Below, in pieces: positions 48,195 to 58,952 of a stretch of DNA of 64,000 nt; position 1 is the stretch's first letter, and each line of letters opens with the position of its first letter. The DNA is from Manis javanica. Taxonomy: Eukaryota; Chordata; Mammalia; Pholidota; Manidae. The stretch spans positions 96,120,660-96,184,659 of the forward strand of contig NC_133160.1 of the NCBI RefSeq assembly GCF_040802235.1, given 5' to 3'. Made by a program: the position numbers and the translations under genes. The notes below the pieces were generated by a model. It had not been told where the DNA came from and made no database searches. It saw only the letters and a list, made by a program, of their open reading frames with translations.

Positions 48195-48320
48195 AATGTG
48201 GTTGAAAGAACACTGACGCTCGACCTAAAGCAGACGTGGGTTTCTGTGGTACTGGTATTGTTACCTCTGTCAGGCCTTTCAACCTCTTTGAGCCTCAGTT
48301 TCTTCTGGTATGAAATTATG
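48195..48320 (+). repeat. MIR SINE fragment
   Basis: Sense MIR: 'gtggttgaaagaacactgac', 'gtcaggcctttcaacctctt' and 'tgagcctcagtttcttctgg'. The tail is missing. Confidence 0.75.
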
Positions 48321-49072
48321 ACTCCACTCTCACTAATAATGTCAGAAGAAACAAAATAAAAATATCCTCTAAACTCAAAACAAAGGGACTGAGACTGTGT
48401 TTGATTTGAAGATCAGCACTGAGGGTTTCAAACCTCTTGGAGTCTCTACTATTTCTGAGGGAAACAATGAAGGCTATGAAAAGGGGCCCCTTGGAACTGT
48501 GCGAGAAATACTTTGATGGCAAACTACAAGGCTGGCTGACCCATTTGTAGCAAGAAAGCCGTTTTCATTTAAGGGAAGAAGCTTTTTTCCCGTGTTTCAC
48601 TATAAGAGTCCATTGAGTTCTATGTTCTTTAAGGGCAGAGACTCTCTTATTTTGTGTCCCTCGTGATGGTTAACTCCAGGTCTACACTGCCATCAGTAAG
48701 TAGTAAGTGCCCATTCATTGATGAAGAGGTGGAGAGATGGGGGAATAAGAAGTTACAATAAAACCAGAGTTTGAAGGAATGAAAGAATTAGTCACCAAAG
48801 GAAGTTGCACTGCATCATGAGATCATTGCCTTCTAAATCATAAAATTGGTTTTCTCTGTATTTTCTGATTACCATTGTTAACACAAGGGAATAACTATTT
48901 CCTCAGTCAGGTTGTAAACTGGCTGACCTTTCACCAAAGCCAATGGCTCTCTAAATTCATGCTGGAGCTGTTACAGAGTAATGTGCCTAATCTGCCTACA
49001 TTAAACGAAGGGCGTCATGACAACTTGACCCTATCCTACTATTTCCCATAGAGTTTGTGAAAATTCTTGCTC
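48321..49072. other. Gene-free stretch
   Basis: No gene, RNA or named repeat is recognised. Confidence 0.45.
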
Positions 49073-49415
49073 CCTGCTTTTCATAAGCACTCACTAGTTA
49101 TGATTTCAGCTTCTCTTACTGAACTAGGGGGTGACGGTTTGTATACTGCTATGAAAATGGACTGAGGCCCTTATGAGTCCAAAGGCAGTGGTATCACTCA
49201 AGGGTTGAGACATCTCAGACCTACAGCATATTATCCCAGGCTCCATAGCCTGAAAACAACAAAGTCAGGTTCATGGGGTCCAAAAAGCTAAGTTGTCTGT
49301 TCCTATCATCCTGGAAAAATGACTGATTATTATAAAAGAAGTCAAAAGATACTTACAGGTATCCCCTCCTTTTCAAAAGTTTGTGTAACGCCACTTCACT
49401 TTTACTCTGACCAAG
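49073..49415 (+). repeat. Direct duplicate, copy 2 (343 bp, likely source)
   Basis: Partner of 47379-47718. It runs into an intact MITE on its right side, which supports it as the original. Confidence 0.92.
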
Positions 49416-49705
49416 CTCTTTCCCCAAGAACTCTACTTACTCAGTAATTCAGCATTATCCTCCATAGTTTTGAACTGTGTCTTTGAGCATCTCTGCTTCT
49501 ACCTCAATTTGTTTTGTGCATTCCTTAGAGCTAGATGTGTCCTAAGGTATGAGAAAAGACCAGGAGATGTTATTTTTTGGGCCTAGGAACATATAACATT
49601 TTTCTGTATGAATTAATGGTCATTGCCGCTTTGTTTTATGCTACTGTGGCTTATGAATGGTTTCTTTCATAGGAACACCCTGCTTTCGAACAGTGGGGAA
49701 ACCTG
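49356..49705. mobile_element. Tigger/mariner-like MITE
   Basis: A 350-bp non-autonomous DNA element. Its left end CAGGTATCCCC is preceded by TA and its right end GGGGAAACCTG is followed by TA, an inverted repeat with one mismatch and a TA target site. The left interior (TTTGTGTAACGCCACTTCAC) recalls Tigger-type ends in other mammals. No transposase is encoded. Confidence 0.75.
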
Positions 49706-50759
49706 TATTGACCAATGTCCATTTTCATAGGCAGTCTCAGATATAGTGTCCTTGGCTTTACTTGTATCAGATTCATCTTGCAATCATCTATGCAGATTCC
49801 TGGCATTGTTCTTTGACCTTTTCAATAAACATCTCTTGGGTTATAAAAAAACATTTAAAGAAAAAATATCCTGTAATATCTGATAGGTTGTTTCCGGAAG
49901 CAGATACACAATATGGAAAATGAAAAGAACTGACCTTCCACTTTCTTGACCAACTGTTGGCTGTAATGTATTCAGATCTCTTCTAGTTTTGTGGCCCTTA
50001 AGATGTAAAGGCCACAGGTGATGCCTACTCCTTCCTCAAATGCTTCCTTACTCCTGCTTCAGGTATAGGTTCCCTCCCTATTCCAGCCCTTCTTCCACTA
50101 GCACCCCAAAGTGAAGAGTTTATAGGGGCAGAGAAGTAGGAAGGATTATAAGCAACTCTTTTCTAGAAAAGACAAATAAGTGACCAGTAGCCCAAAAGAA
50201 CAGGGACATTGTCTTAAGAAATCCCACCACAGCCACCTCAGATCCTAGCTCCCACCTTCCACCATCATCCTGACAGTAGCTGGGCCTGGTGAACCAGAAC
50301 ACAATTTCTTTGATCAAATCTCTTAACTCTTTAATCCGAATTGTTTTTAAACATACTTATATTGGAGAGCATCTTGTTTTCATCCCTATGGAGGGAACTT
50401 CTGTTTTCCCTGGGGTAAAGCCTGAATTTGTAGCGTGGACTGACCTCCCTGCAGATTAGGCAGCTAAAACCTTTTTTATTTGCTTGGTTGTTTTGGACCA
50501 GAGAAACCAGGACTGATATAGGAAGAGGAACCCTTGAGATGTAGAGGCTCAAAATCTTTGTACCAAAATGCTTAATTCTGCCTTTCTTTTCTTATGGAGC
50601 TGCAAGAAAGAAAACTCTCTTACGTGTGTCCCATCCCTGGATTGTGGAGGACGATGCCCTTGAACGTTTTTAAATCAACGTTTAAGCTCTCTCTGTCTAA
50701 CATAGACTATTTTAGAATAACGGAGGGACTGAAGACCTGTTCTTTGGCTAAAAAAGGAG
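49706..50759. other. Gene-free stretch
   Basis: No gene is supported. The small minus frames at 50120-50317 and 50331-50552 have no domain. Confidence 0.45.
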
Positions 50760-51475
50760 GATGGATCGTCCACGACAAGCTCTGGGCTGGGTAGTCGGCG
50801 CGGGTTGGCTAGGCGAGGGCACTGGAGCGCCTTTGCCTGGCCCCTCGAGTGGGGGGATGCGCACGCTTCCCGGTCCTGGTTCACTGCTTCAGGTGCCTCG
50901 GCCCCCAGCCCAGCTTCTCCTGGACAACCCCGCAGCTCTCCCGCCGCCTCCTCCTCCAGCTTCCCCTCCCCTTGGCATTGCTTGGCTTTAACTTTGCGCA
51001 GCTTCTTTTCTTGCCGGGCTGGTTGCTGGGAGGTGCAGTGGGTAGTGGCGGCTCCCGCTGCGAAGCCGGGGGAGGAGAGGGGCCCCGGTCTAGCGCGGGA
51101 GGCGGCGAGAGACGCTCGCTTCTGTGAGTTCTGCCGGCGGGGGGCCGAGGAAGGCTGTCGACCAGGAGAAGGCCGAGGTTGAGGAGGCCGGGGAGGGGTG
51201 ATGATGGTGTTAAATGTGGCTGCTCAGCTCCCCGGGGAGCTGCCTGAAAAGAGAGTGCGCTCACCAGCTGACAGCGCGTGCTCCGCTCCAGACGCTCCGC
51301 ACCGCGGCCAGGAGCCTCTGCCAGCCCCTCTATTGTCAACCGTTCTCTAATTAAGAAACACTCACGTTACGGCAAACCACCCCCACGCTTCTTGGTTCCT
51401 GTCCTTTTCTTTATCTTCCCCCGACTTCTCTCCTCGCCTGCCTCTCCCTCGCGGCCCAGGATTTAACCCGTTCTC
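50760..51475. promoter_or_regulatory. CpG island, candidate ATOH1 3' enhancer (B-like)
   Basis: A GC- and CpG-rich island about 5.4-6.1 kb beyond the ATOH1 stop. A dense site cluster lies at 51225-51353: the perfect 18-bp palindrome CAGCTCCCCGGGGAGCTG (51225-51242), the E-box ACCAGCTGAC (core 51265-51270), the SOX-type CTATTGT (51330-51336) and the homeodomain core TAATTA (51348-51353). In mouse, an ATOH1 autoregulatory enhancer lies a few kb 3' of the gene, has A and B parts, and uses an E-box bound by ATOH1 and a Zic1 site. Placing it here is inference. The 92-152-residue frames over the island overlap on both strands and look like GC artefacts. Confidence 0.55.
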
Positions 51476-52419
51476 CTCCATATTGGCCTTTTCTTGTTAG
51501 GGGCCTAGCAGAAAGGGAGGAACTTAATGGTCTGCGTTTGGTACTGTTCAGCCTAAGGGTGAGGGTGGCTGGTGAGGGTAGAGTGTAGAGTAAAAAACCG
51601 CAAAGGACACTTACACCTTTATTATATTATGCCCTCTCCCCCACCATTTCCCACTCGTTATCAAACCAACTTCAAGTAGTTCAACTACTAGAGGTCATTT
51701 TTAGTGGTACTTGCTGTGTTTTCCAGATTGCAATTGACAAGTCTAGGCTGCAATTGACAAGAGAATCTGCTACATTTCCGTTTTCCAATTCTAACTGCGG
51801 TTTGCAACTGCCAAGACAAAGTTGATCATCTCTTTCTCCAACTTTGAATGAACATAGGAGAGAACTAATTACCATATCATTTGATATAAGACCGCTTACT
51901 TGGTTCAGGTTGACATCTCTAAAATCAATAGAAAGGCCTAAAGAAAGCATTAATCCTACAGTGGTTAAGATCAAGGACATGAATCTCCCCCCTTTATTGT
52001 TCAAGTTGGACCCCCAGGTAGCAATGTCCCATAGACAGCATGTTTAAACTTGCCAGAAGTCAAATATAATTTTCCTTCCGATTTCCTTGAGATTAAAATA
52101 AGTTCCCCAAAATGCGGTGAGGCAAAACCCTCCACACATAAAAGTGGTGGTGGTTTAGAAGGTAAAGACAGAATATAACACAAGCTGCTTAAAGTGTATA
52201 AAAACTCTAGAAAGCACCAGTGGTGTCTCAAAAGACTAACCCGATTTATCTATCTTCATTACTTTAAGAAATGCTGGCTCTTTGTTTGTTTGGGTGATAT
52301 TAAGCATGCTTAACTTGCACACATAGTTGATTCCTTTGCTAGTATCTTGGATACTTGGATCTGACTTTGGAAGGTAGAAGCTAATTGCTAATAATGGAGA
52401 GAAAGGAACCAGTCAGCAT
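51476..52419. other. Gene-free stretch between candidate enhancer parts
   Basis: No gene is seen. The phrase CTGCAATTGACAAG is directly repeated in near-tandem at 51727-51761. The 107-residue minus frame 51681-52004 has no domain and poor support. Confidence 0.45.
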
Positions 52420-52680
52420 GGCAGGGGTGGTCTGGCATATGGGGAATGAACACTCAGAAATACTCAATATTCAAGTTTCCAAAATATTAATGAGATTATA
52501 GCAACCTGCAGCTATATGTTACAGCTTGTTAATGGAGTGTAAGAGAGCGAGCTGCCAAACGTTTGTTATGCAAACTCCATAGCAGACCCTTAAAATGGAA
52601 ATGTGATTGTACATCTCTTTCAAAGAAATGTCAGCATAAAAGGAAAGAAATAGAGTGAAGGAAAGAAAAGGTTAAAGTTC
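52420..52680. promoter_or_regulatory. Candidate ATOH1 3' enhancer (A-like)
   Basis: A repeat-free, motif-rich AT block about 4.2-4.4 kb past the ATOH1 stop: TTAATGA and TTAATGG homeodomain-like cores, AAACGTTTG, and ATGCAAA (octamer-like, about 52568-52574). With 51.2-51.4 kb it spans roughly 1.4 kb, about the size described for the mouse enhancer. It rests on position and texture only. Confidence 0.35.
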
Positions 52681-53027
52681 TCATTTGAACTTTGAGCACT
52701 TAATTTACCACAAAGTGATTTAGTTTTTTTTTTTTTCTTGCATGTCTTGTTGGGTTAGAAGAATTCATCCTTCCTTTTCACTCAGTGTGATAGAAAATTT
52801 CCGATCTGATATTTTGTTGTGGCTGTTATTCTCTTGAGGAAAAATGTAAAGTGACTTCCTTAAATGAAGTTGGCATCATCTCCAGTTCATATAAAACCAT
52901 TAACATTTAAAAGTATAATTATCTATTTTTGTGGTACAAGAAAAAAAACTTACATTTGTATAACTGTAGCTCCCCCAAAGATTTCTTAGACAAAAATTTG
53001 TGGGCACATTGACCTAAAAGATGGGAG

Positions 53028-53130
53028 TAGAACCCAGCTCTGTACATTGACACTTTCTGGCTGCGTAATTTTGGGGGAAGTCAGGGGCAGTTGTTTCCTC
53101 ATTTATAAATGATGGGAAGGAAGATGTTCC
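53028..53130 (+). repeat. MIR SINE fragment
   Basis: Sense MIR: 'agaacccagctctgtacatt', 'ctttctggctgcgtaatttt' and 'gtttcctcatttataaatga'. Confidence 0.65.
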
Positions 53131-55859
53131 TTAACTTCATTTATGTTTTGAAATTTCTATAAGCCCATGAAAAGAAAAGCAGTAACTTTTTAGTGTAGAC
53201 TCTAACACCATATGATGAAACTTTGCACTGAGTTACATTAAAACCCATTGGTCTACCTTGCATTTTGACTGAATATTTTTCCCATGCCTGATTTTTATAA
53301 CATCATGCTTTTGATATTTGGAAACTAGTGGCTCACTGAATTATGCAGGTCTCCCAAATGTTAATGTTTCACCATATAAAATTAAAAATCATGTTTAGTA
53401 TGAACAGCAATCTCAAAAAAAAAAGCCTTTAAGTATTAAGCTATGAAGTTCATATGGCAGACCCATATTTTCCAAAATTTTTATTTTCACTGGAAAGCTT
53501 AAATTTTATCATTGAGAATTCATACCATTAGTTCTCCTTAGAATAACAGTTTTTGTTTGAAAGAATAGCTGCCAAATACCCAACTATGAATAACCTAATT
53601 TACCTCGCAATTCAGGACAATCTCACAGTTGCTTTTCTTCAAGACAACCATCATATTTTGGTATTCCCAGAAGTACTTGGTGCACACTTCCCACTTCTAT
53701 ATAGAATATTAAAAAGTCACGATTTAAATAATTCTCTGCTTTATCAAGGACATTGAGTGAAACTTCTTCTTCCAACTGCAAGTGCATGGCAGTGAAAAAT
53801 ACAGTGACTCCTAGTGCTTTTGTTCATGCTGAAATGTTTGCACTTTTACCCATAGTTGCTTTTGCACCATCATGTTTAACTTGGAGGTATGTGAGCACAA
53901 TGAAAATTCTTATAAGAATATGTAGTTGGAGTCTCATAAGGGAGAATGGGAAATTTGAACAAGTTCAGGAAACCAAAGCAGTGAAAAGGGTAAATAAAGT
54001 CTTAGTATATTATGAAAATGTTTTTGATCTCACAGACTGAAAAAAAAATCAGAAGTCAGCAGACCACACTTACATACTTTGGGAACTGCTGCCCTAATTT
54101 TCCTAATTAGCTTAGATTAGGTTTAGCTGTAAGTAACAACCCCCCTCCCCAAATAACATAGCTGAAGCCAGATGGAAATTTATTTCTCTTTCGAAGAGTT
54201 TTTTTCCTCTTGTTAACACAAAATGAAGATAAATGGTTTTGGAAAATGAAATCTATAGATCGTTTTCTTCAAGAAAAAAAAGTCACTTCATTTCTCAGTC
54301 CCAACCTTCCCTTATTCAGATTTATAACAAGTAAAAGAATTCTAGGCCCTCTTCTCTCTCTCCCTCTATGGATTCAGGCAAACACACCAAGACAAATAAC
54401 TGTAAAAACTAGGTGTGCGCTCAACCCTGCAAGGTTACTATATGTCCTTTTCTGTTGAGCCTGCTTATTGAGAGCGACATGGAAATGTGCTCTCAAAAGG
54501 AATCGTTTGATTTATTCAAGCAGCCTGAAGATTCCTGATTTTTATCGTGAGCATGGCAAACTCAGTGGGTGCAAAAGGTTATCTAAGGGACAGGTGCATT
54601 GTTTCTGCTCCTGGAAAGTGTCACGAGCCACCGCTCACCTGCTCAGAGAGCTGGCAGAGGCTCTCGGATGCCCTTCATCATAGGCTTCCGCTGAAAGCCA
54701 TGGATACCCAGGTGGCCAGTTAAAAGCAGGTTCCACACTTCTCAAGACCGGAACTACGGCTCCCTCCCGCATTGCTTTTTCTGCAAACTTGGTTTGTGGA
54801 GCTCCTCTTTTTTCAAGGTGCTGGGAGAAAGGAGGATACAGGAGTGATTAAACAAACCTCTGGCTTTGGGGAGGCGAAGAGGGCGGTGGAGGGCTTCCTT
54901 GGTTGTTCTATTTGTTAGCCCAATGAAGACACAAAACGTAAAAGATTTGGCTTATGATGAACCTCTCAAAATTCAGCGATGTTTTTCCAGTGGAACATTG
55001 CTCAGTTTTTAATAAACAGTTCTACTCCTAAGTTTGCCAAATACATTTTTAAAAATCTGCTTTTTACACTACACACACACACTATATTGACTTTTTCAAT
55101 AGGTACGAGCCTGGGACCCAGAATTGTCTTTTCCTCAGTAAGCCTGAGATGAGTGAGCAGTTTAGTTTCTGCAACTGACTAAAAAATGTAGTTAAAATGT
55201 TTTCTCCATAGTAACTAATTCAGAAGGACAAAAATAAAGCAAACATTATTTTCTTTATTAGAAGAAGAATTGTTTGGACAGGAAAAATTAGTGGAGGACA
55301 ACTGCATCTGGTTTTGTAATCAATGCACCCCGATCCCTTTTCCTCTCAAGTTTTTTCCGTTGTTCCCTTTTCTTCTGCCCTTCAACATCCCTCCACCTTT
55401 ACCCACCCACTTCGTCCCCACGCCGCACCACCGGAAAAAAGAAGGTGAGGGAGGGAGGAACAGAGAAAGAATGAGAGAAGAGAGCTTTGTATTTGATCTA
55501 CGCAAAAGCTTTCCGCTAGGCTAAAGTTTTTATGAAGTGGGAACAGGTAACCCTGGTAAAGTTCACTATTTCTGGCGAGATCCCAAGACATCTGAAACAA
55601 GCACTTCACCTTGCAGAAATTGTTGGAGACAGGAGTGAGGAAGACTGGAAAGATATTGGCTATCCAGGAGGCAAAACGGTTGCACATTTGGATTTGAGCG
55701 CTTTTCTGTGTAGGATGTCCAGTACTACTTGAAGGTAGAAAGGTTTATAACAAATTTTCTTTAAAATTCTTAGATCGCATACATTTGCATTTTATACTTA
55801 GTTCAAGTCTTCAAGGTCATCTTAAACTTTCTGCAATGCTTATAATGGAATAAGTGACG
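53131..55859. other. Gene-free ATOH1 3' flank
   Basis: Plus-strand frames at 53553-54683 are short, have no domains and are not called. At about 54112-54205 the segment 'aggtttagctgtaagtaaca' then 'atggaaatttatttctcttt' resembles an LTR-like repeat start. A short CA run lies at 55069-55082. The block may contain further ATOH1 regulatory DNA. Confidence 0.45.
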
Positions 55860-56860
55860 AAAGAAGTTATTTTCACGTTTATTTTTATCATTTGCAAAAG
55901 GAAATACATAAAACAATGGCAGTTGGCTTTGCTAAATTAAAATAAAATGATCTCGAGTAGAAAAGATAAAAAATGAATCAAGGTAAGTAGAAATGGTAGC
56001 AAACAATCAATAATAAATTAATTTTCTAACATTAACCAAGAAAAACAATGCTTTTGACACTACCGGGTGTGTTTTTTTTTGAATTTTTTAAACACTTGCA
56101 AAGAGTTTAAGGATTATAAGTGGCCGGTTTAAAAAAGAACAACAACAAACAAACAAACACAAAACTGGTCAGCAGTTGGCAGTGTTTGTCCCAGAGCCGC
56201 AGCAGTAGCGACTGGTAAAGTGCGTGCGCCAAGTTTCCTAAAAGACGCCAACATTTTCGCGATTCGATATACACAGTGGGTATGTTTATACAATATATAA
56301 AACTAAAAGTTCCCTGTGGTTTTTTTTAAAAACAATTCCCGAGTCAAAAGTTTTTTAATTTGGAAGCATTAACTCTGTTTCATAATTCATTTTGGGAAAT
56401 AACTTCTGAACACTAACTCCCACACATGAGTGCGCGCAACACACAGGGATGGATGCCCAGGGCACAAAATAAGTTAAATACAAACCAGCGACAGAGAAGA
56501 TGCGACGTTTTAGCAGCGTATTGGCAGCAGGTAACTAGAATAATGATGCCATAAATGGGTACATAAAATCATACCTTTTTTAACTACGGGGGCCGGCGGG
56601 CAGAAGGAGCAAAGAACACAACTTTAATAGCAAGTTTTCATCAAATAGCTTTAAACATTAGGAAGTTTGGAATAGCGGAGGCTTTTTGCAAACCATCAAC
56701 CGTAGCTGCCATCTGGAGCCAAGTCGTTGCTAAACAACGACCATCACAAGGCAAAAATTAAAAGGGTGCGGAGAACTTTAACTGCGGGGCTTCCCGCGCA
56801 CTGAGAAGGGGCGATTTTGTTTCTGTTTCTGTCTCTGTTTTCAGAGTTTCTGTCACTTTC
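55860..56860 (-). other. ATOH1: ATOH1 3'UTR (predicted)
   Basis: The first canonical AATAAA I find on the minus strand after the stop is at 55884-55879, giving a 3'UTR of about 980-1000 nt. That agrees with the roughly 2.2-kb single-exon gene in other mammals. Weaker ATTAAA sites occur nearer the stop (about 56630-56625 and 56358-56353), so shorter forms are possible. The UTR is AT-rich with an AAC-repeat-like stretch on the plus strand at 56138-56163. Confidence 0.55.
55879..55884 (-). terminator. Candidate poly(A) signal of ATOH1
   Basis: AATAAA on the minus strand. It is the first perfect hexamer downstream of the stop codon. Confidence 0.5.
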
Positions 56861-57925
56861 CTAACTCGCCTCATCAGAGTCACTGTAATGGGAATGTGGG
56901 GAAAACTCCCCATCGCTTCTGTGGGACCGAGGCGAAGTTTTGCTACTTTCCTCCTGCACTGGCTGCAGAATGCCACCGGGCAGTGAAGGCGACAGGTTTT
57001 TTTGCGCCATCATCGCCGTCAGGGCGTTGTCCTCGAAAGTCGAGAAGTGCAGAGCGTCCAGCTGCACCGAGTATCCTGCGGAGGCCGGGGCCGAAAAGCG
57101 AGTCCGGCAACTTCCAGGTGGGGTCGGACGCTGGATCCCTCCTGAGGCTGGCTGTGCCCCCGCTACGGTCGCAGTGCCGGCGCCGCCTTCGTAGGTGGCA
57201 GCGGAGCGAAGGTGGTGATGGTCGCTCTTGCAAGATGCTGGCGGCGGCGGCGGCTGCTGCTCCCCGCCGTTAGGCGTTTGCAGCAGCTCAGACAAGGCGT
57301 TGATGTAGATCTGGGCCATCTGCAGGGTCTCGTACTTGGACAGCTTCTTGTCGTTGTTGAAGGACGGGATAACGTTGCGCAGTTGATCGAAGGCGTGGTT
57401 CAGCCCATGCATCCTGCGTCGCTCCCTGGCGTTGGCCGCCAGCCGCCTTTGCTTCTGCACTACATTCACCTGTTTGCTGGAAGGGGCGCGCTGGCGGCCG
57501 CAGCCCAGCTCGTCTACCACCCCGCCTTTCAGCTTACATAGCTGTTCCCGCACTTTCACTGGCCCGGGGCTTTTGCCGCTGTGGCCGCCGCCTCCACCGC
57601 CGCTCCTCCTCACCAGGTCCGCCCGGCCATCCGCCTCTTCCCGGGGCGCCGCGGCCGCGGAGGCACCCAGCTCCGGAGAATGCAGCAAGTACTGGGCGGC
57701 GCGTGCCGTGCAGATGCCCTGCAAAGTGGGAGCCAGCCAGGCGCGTGGGTCGGTACTGTCCAGGAGGGACAGCTCGGCCGGGTAAACGGGATGCTCTCTC
57801 GTCTGCAGGGTCGCAGGTGGCTGTGGCGGCTGCAGCTGCGGCAGGTGGTGCGGCTGGGGATGGCGATGGTGGTTCCCCAACTCCTTCACTTCAGCCCACT
57901 CTTCTGCATGCAGCAGGCGGGACAT
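56861..57925 (-). CDS. ATOH1: Atonal bHLH transcription factor 1
   Basis: A complete intronless 354-residue protein, the length of human ATOH1, ending in TAG. ATOH1 pairs with E-proteins (TCF3, TCF4, TCF12) in the nucleus and binds CANNTG E-boxes. It specifies inner-ear hair cells, cerebellar granule neurons, Merkel cells and gut secretory cells. The bHLH spans about residues 158-215: basic part NARERRRM (165-172, E168 contacting the E-box), helix 1 at 173-187, loop FNNDKKLS, and helix 2 [19 protein letters not shown] (197-215). The N-terminus is His/Pro/Gln-rich (19-40). There is a Gly tract (109-114) and a Pro tract (225-229). The Ser-rich tail [20 protein letters not shown] matches the C-terminal region known in mammals for phosphorylation-controlled turnover. 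[10 protein letters not shown] is the family's usual N-terminus, and the start has G at -3. Val155, just before the basic region, is Gly in the orthologues I remember. Autoregulation through a 3' enhancer is known in mouse. Confidence 0.98.
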   Translation of the reverse strand: MSRLLHAEEWAEVKELGNHHRHPQPHHLPQLQPPQPPATLQTREHPVYPAELSLLDSTDPRAWLAPTLQGICTARAAQYLLHSPELGASAAAAPREEADGRADLVRRSGGGGGGHSGKSPGPVKVREQLCKLKGGVVDELGCGRQRAPSSKQVNVVQKQRRLAANARERRRMHGLNHAFDQLRNVIPSFNNDKKLSKYETLQMAQIYINALSELLQTPNGGEQQPPPPPASCKSDHHHLRSAATYEGGAGTATVAGAQPASGGIQRPTPPGSCRTRFSAPASAGYSVQLDALHFSTFEDNALTAMMAQKNLSPSLPGGILQPVQEESSKTSPRSHRSDGEFSPHSHYSDSDEAS

Positions 57926-58090
57926 TGCACTGCAGAGGCTCGGAGGCGTAGGGTTGGAGGAGGCACTGGCAAACTAAACAACAACAAAAACCCTTCCCGG
58001 GTCTCTAGTGCAATGTCTTATTTTTTTTCCCTCCTCGACCCTCCCCCACCCACTCAGAGATCACACACCAGGTCGCGTGCAACGAAGCTT
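57926..58090 (-). other. ATOH1: ATOH1 5'UTR (predicted, proximal part)
   Basis: No upstream ATG occurs on the minus strand between 58090 and the start codon. Two structures stand out. GACATTGCACT (minus strand, 58017-58007) is perfectly complementary to AGTGCAATGTC around the start codon (57931-57921). A four-run G motif lies at 58051-58029. The 5' end is inferred from the TATA-like box and is uncertain. Confidence 0.6.
58029..58051 (-). promoter_or_regulatory. G-quadruplex motif in ATOH1 5'UTR
   Basis: On the minus (sense) strand four G-runs of 3, 5, 3 and 3 are separated by loops of 1, 1 and 7 nt, which fits the G3N1-7 rule. It lies 104-126 nt before the start codon. Formation in RNA or DNA is inference. 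Confidence 0.65.
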
Positions 58091-58115
58091 CTCCGGTTGC
58101 TGAAGGCGCTGCGCC

Positions 58116-58126
58116 CCTTTAAAAAG
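58116..58126 (-). promoter_or_regulatory. TATA-like box of ATOH1
   Basis: CTTTTTAAAGG on the minus strand, about 190 nt before the start codon and flanked by GC-rich sequence. Transcription would begin at about 58085-58097 if it is used. An upstream start is also possible. Confidence 0.5.
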
Positions 58127-58199
58127 CGGCACGCGCCGGTGTGCCTCCCCCCGGCTCCTCTCCCAGCCCCCTCCTCGCGCCGGTCGCGTGTCTGCTCAG

Positions 58200-58238
58200 C
58201 CAATGGAGGGCGCAGGCAGGCGCGTGCGAGCAGCCAAT
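58200..58238. promoter_or_regulatory. Two CCAAT boxes upstream of ATOH1
   Basis: CCAAT occurs on the plus strand at 58200-58204 (GCCAATGG) and 58234-58238 (GCCAATCA), so ATTGG faces the gene. The first lies about 75 bp beyond the TATA-like box, a normal distance for NF-Y sites. Confidence 0.6.
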
Positions 58239-58945
58239 CAAAGAGTTTTTACACCCGAAGAGAAGTTCCTGCGCACGCACTGGGGACTTACGCGTCCGCT
58301 TAAGGTTTACTTTTCTTCTCCCTCTTTTAAGTTAGTCAAATTCATATGTTAATTGCGGGTTGTAATTGGACTCCGGTGCTGTGTCACCGCGCCCGAGGCG
58401 GGGGTGCGGGAGGAGTCGCAAAGCGAACTCCTAGCAGGAGTCCTCGGGGACTCGGGTCAAATGCGCGCGGCCGCGCTGCGCCGCCTGCTCAGGGGAAGGC
58501 CGGACGCTCCTAGCGCTGGGAGAGCGCTCCCGACCGCGGGGCCCCGCCTGCCCTTCGCCGTCTCCAAGCTGGGATCGCAGCTCCCACGTTTGTGCCCATT
58601 TAAGTCTCTCCTACAAATCTTTTAATGGAAAGTATAGCTGTTGTACAGTTTTAGAATGTACCAAATTCCAGATTCCTCAGTCCTCTCCACTCGCTTTTCC
58701 CTTCACCCCGTGGCCAACTAGGATCGTAAATCAGAATTCTCTCTGCTGAGTCGTTTTAGGACAGGCTGATTGAGTTCCACCACCCACAGTAGTCACCCTT
58801 GTTCAGCGTGGAGCCAGGGGAGCGTGGCCAAAAAAAGAGAGGCGTTTGCGTCCCCTGCAATACTTTTCCAGGTATAGAAGTGCGCGCGGCTGCTCCGGCA
58901 AACACGCAGAAGCCGCAGCCTCGGCCACCCCAGGCCGTGCTTGGC

Positions 58946-58952
58946 TGAGTCA
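58946..58952. promoter_or_regulatory. AP-1-type site
   Basis: TGAGTCA within GGCTGAGTCAGGG, about 1 kb upstream of the ATOH1 start codon. A sequence match only. Confidence 0.35.

Noticed and set aside
50881-51339. 152-residue minus frame and overlapping plus frames (up to 125 residues) in the downstream CpG island
   Set aside because: Both strands and several frames are open at once, composition is low-complexity and no domain is seen. GC artefact.
57581-58303. 240-residue plus-strand reading frame over the ATOH1 5' region
   Set aside because: It is antisense to the ATOH1 CDS and promoter, has no domain, is Arg/Pro/Ala-rich and is explained by stop depletion in GC-rich DNA.
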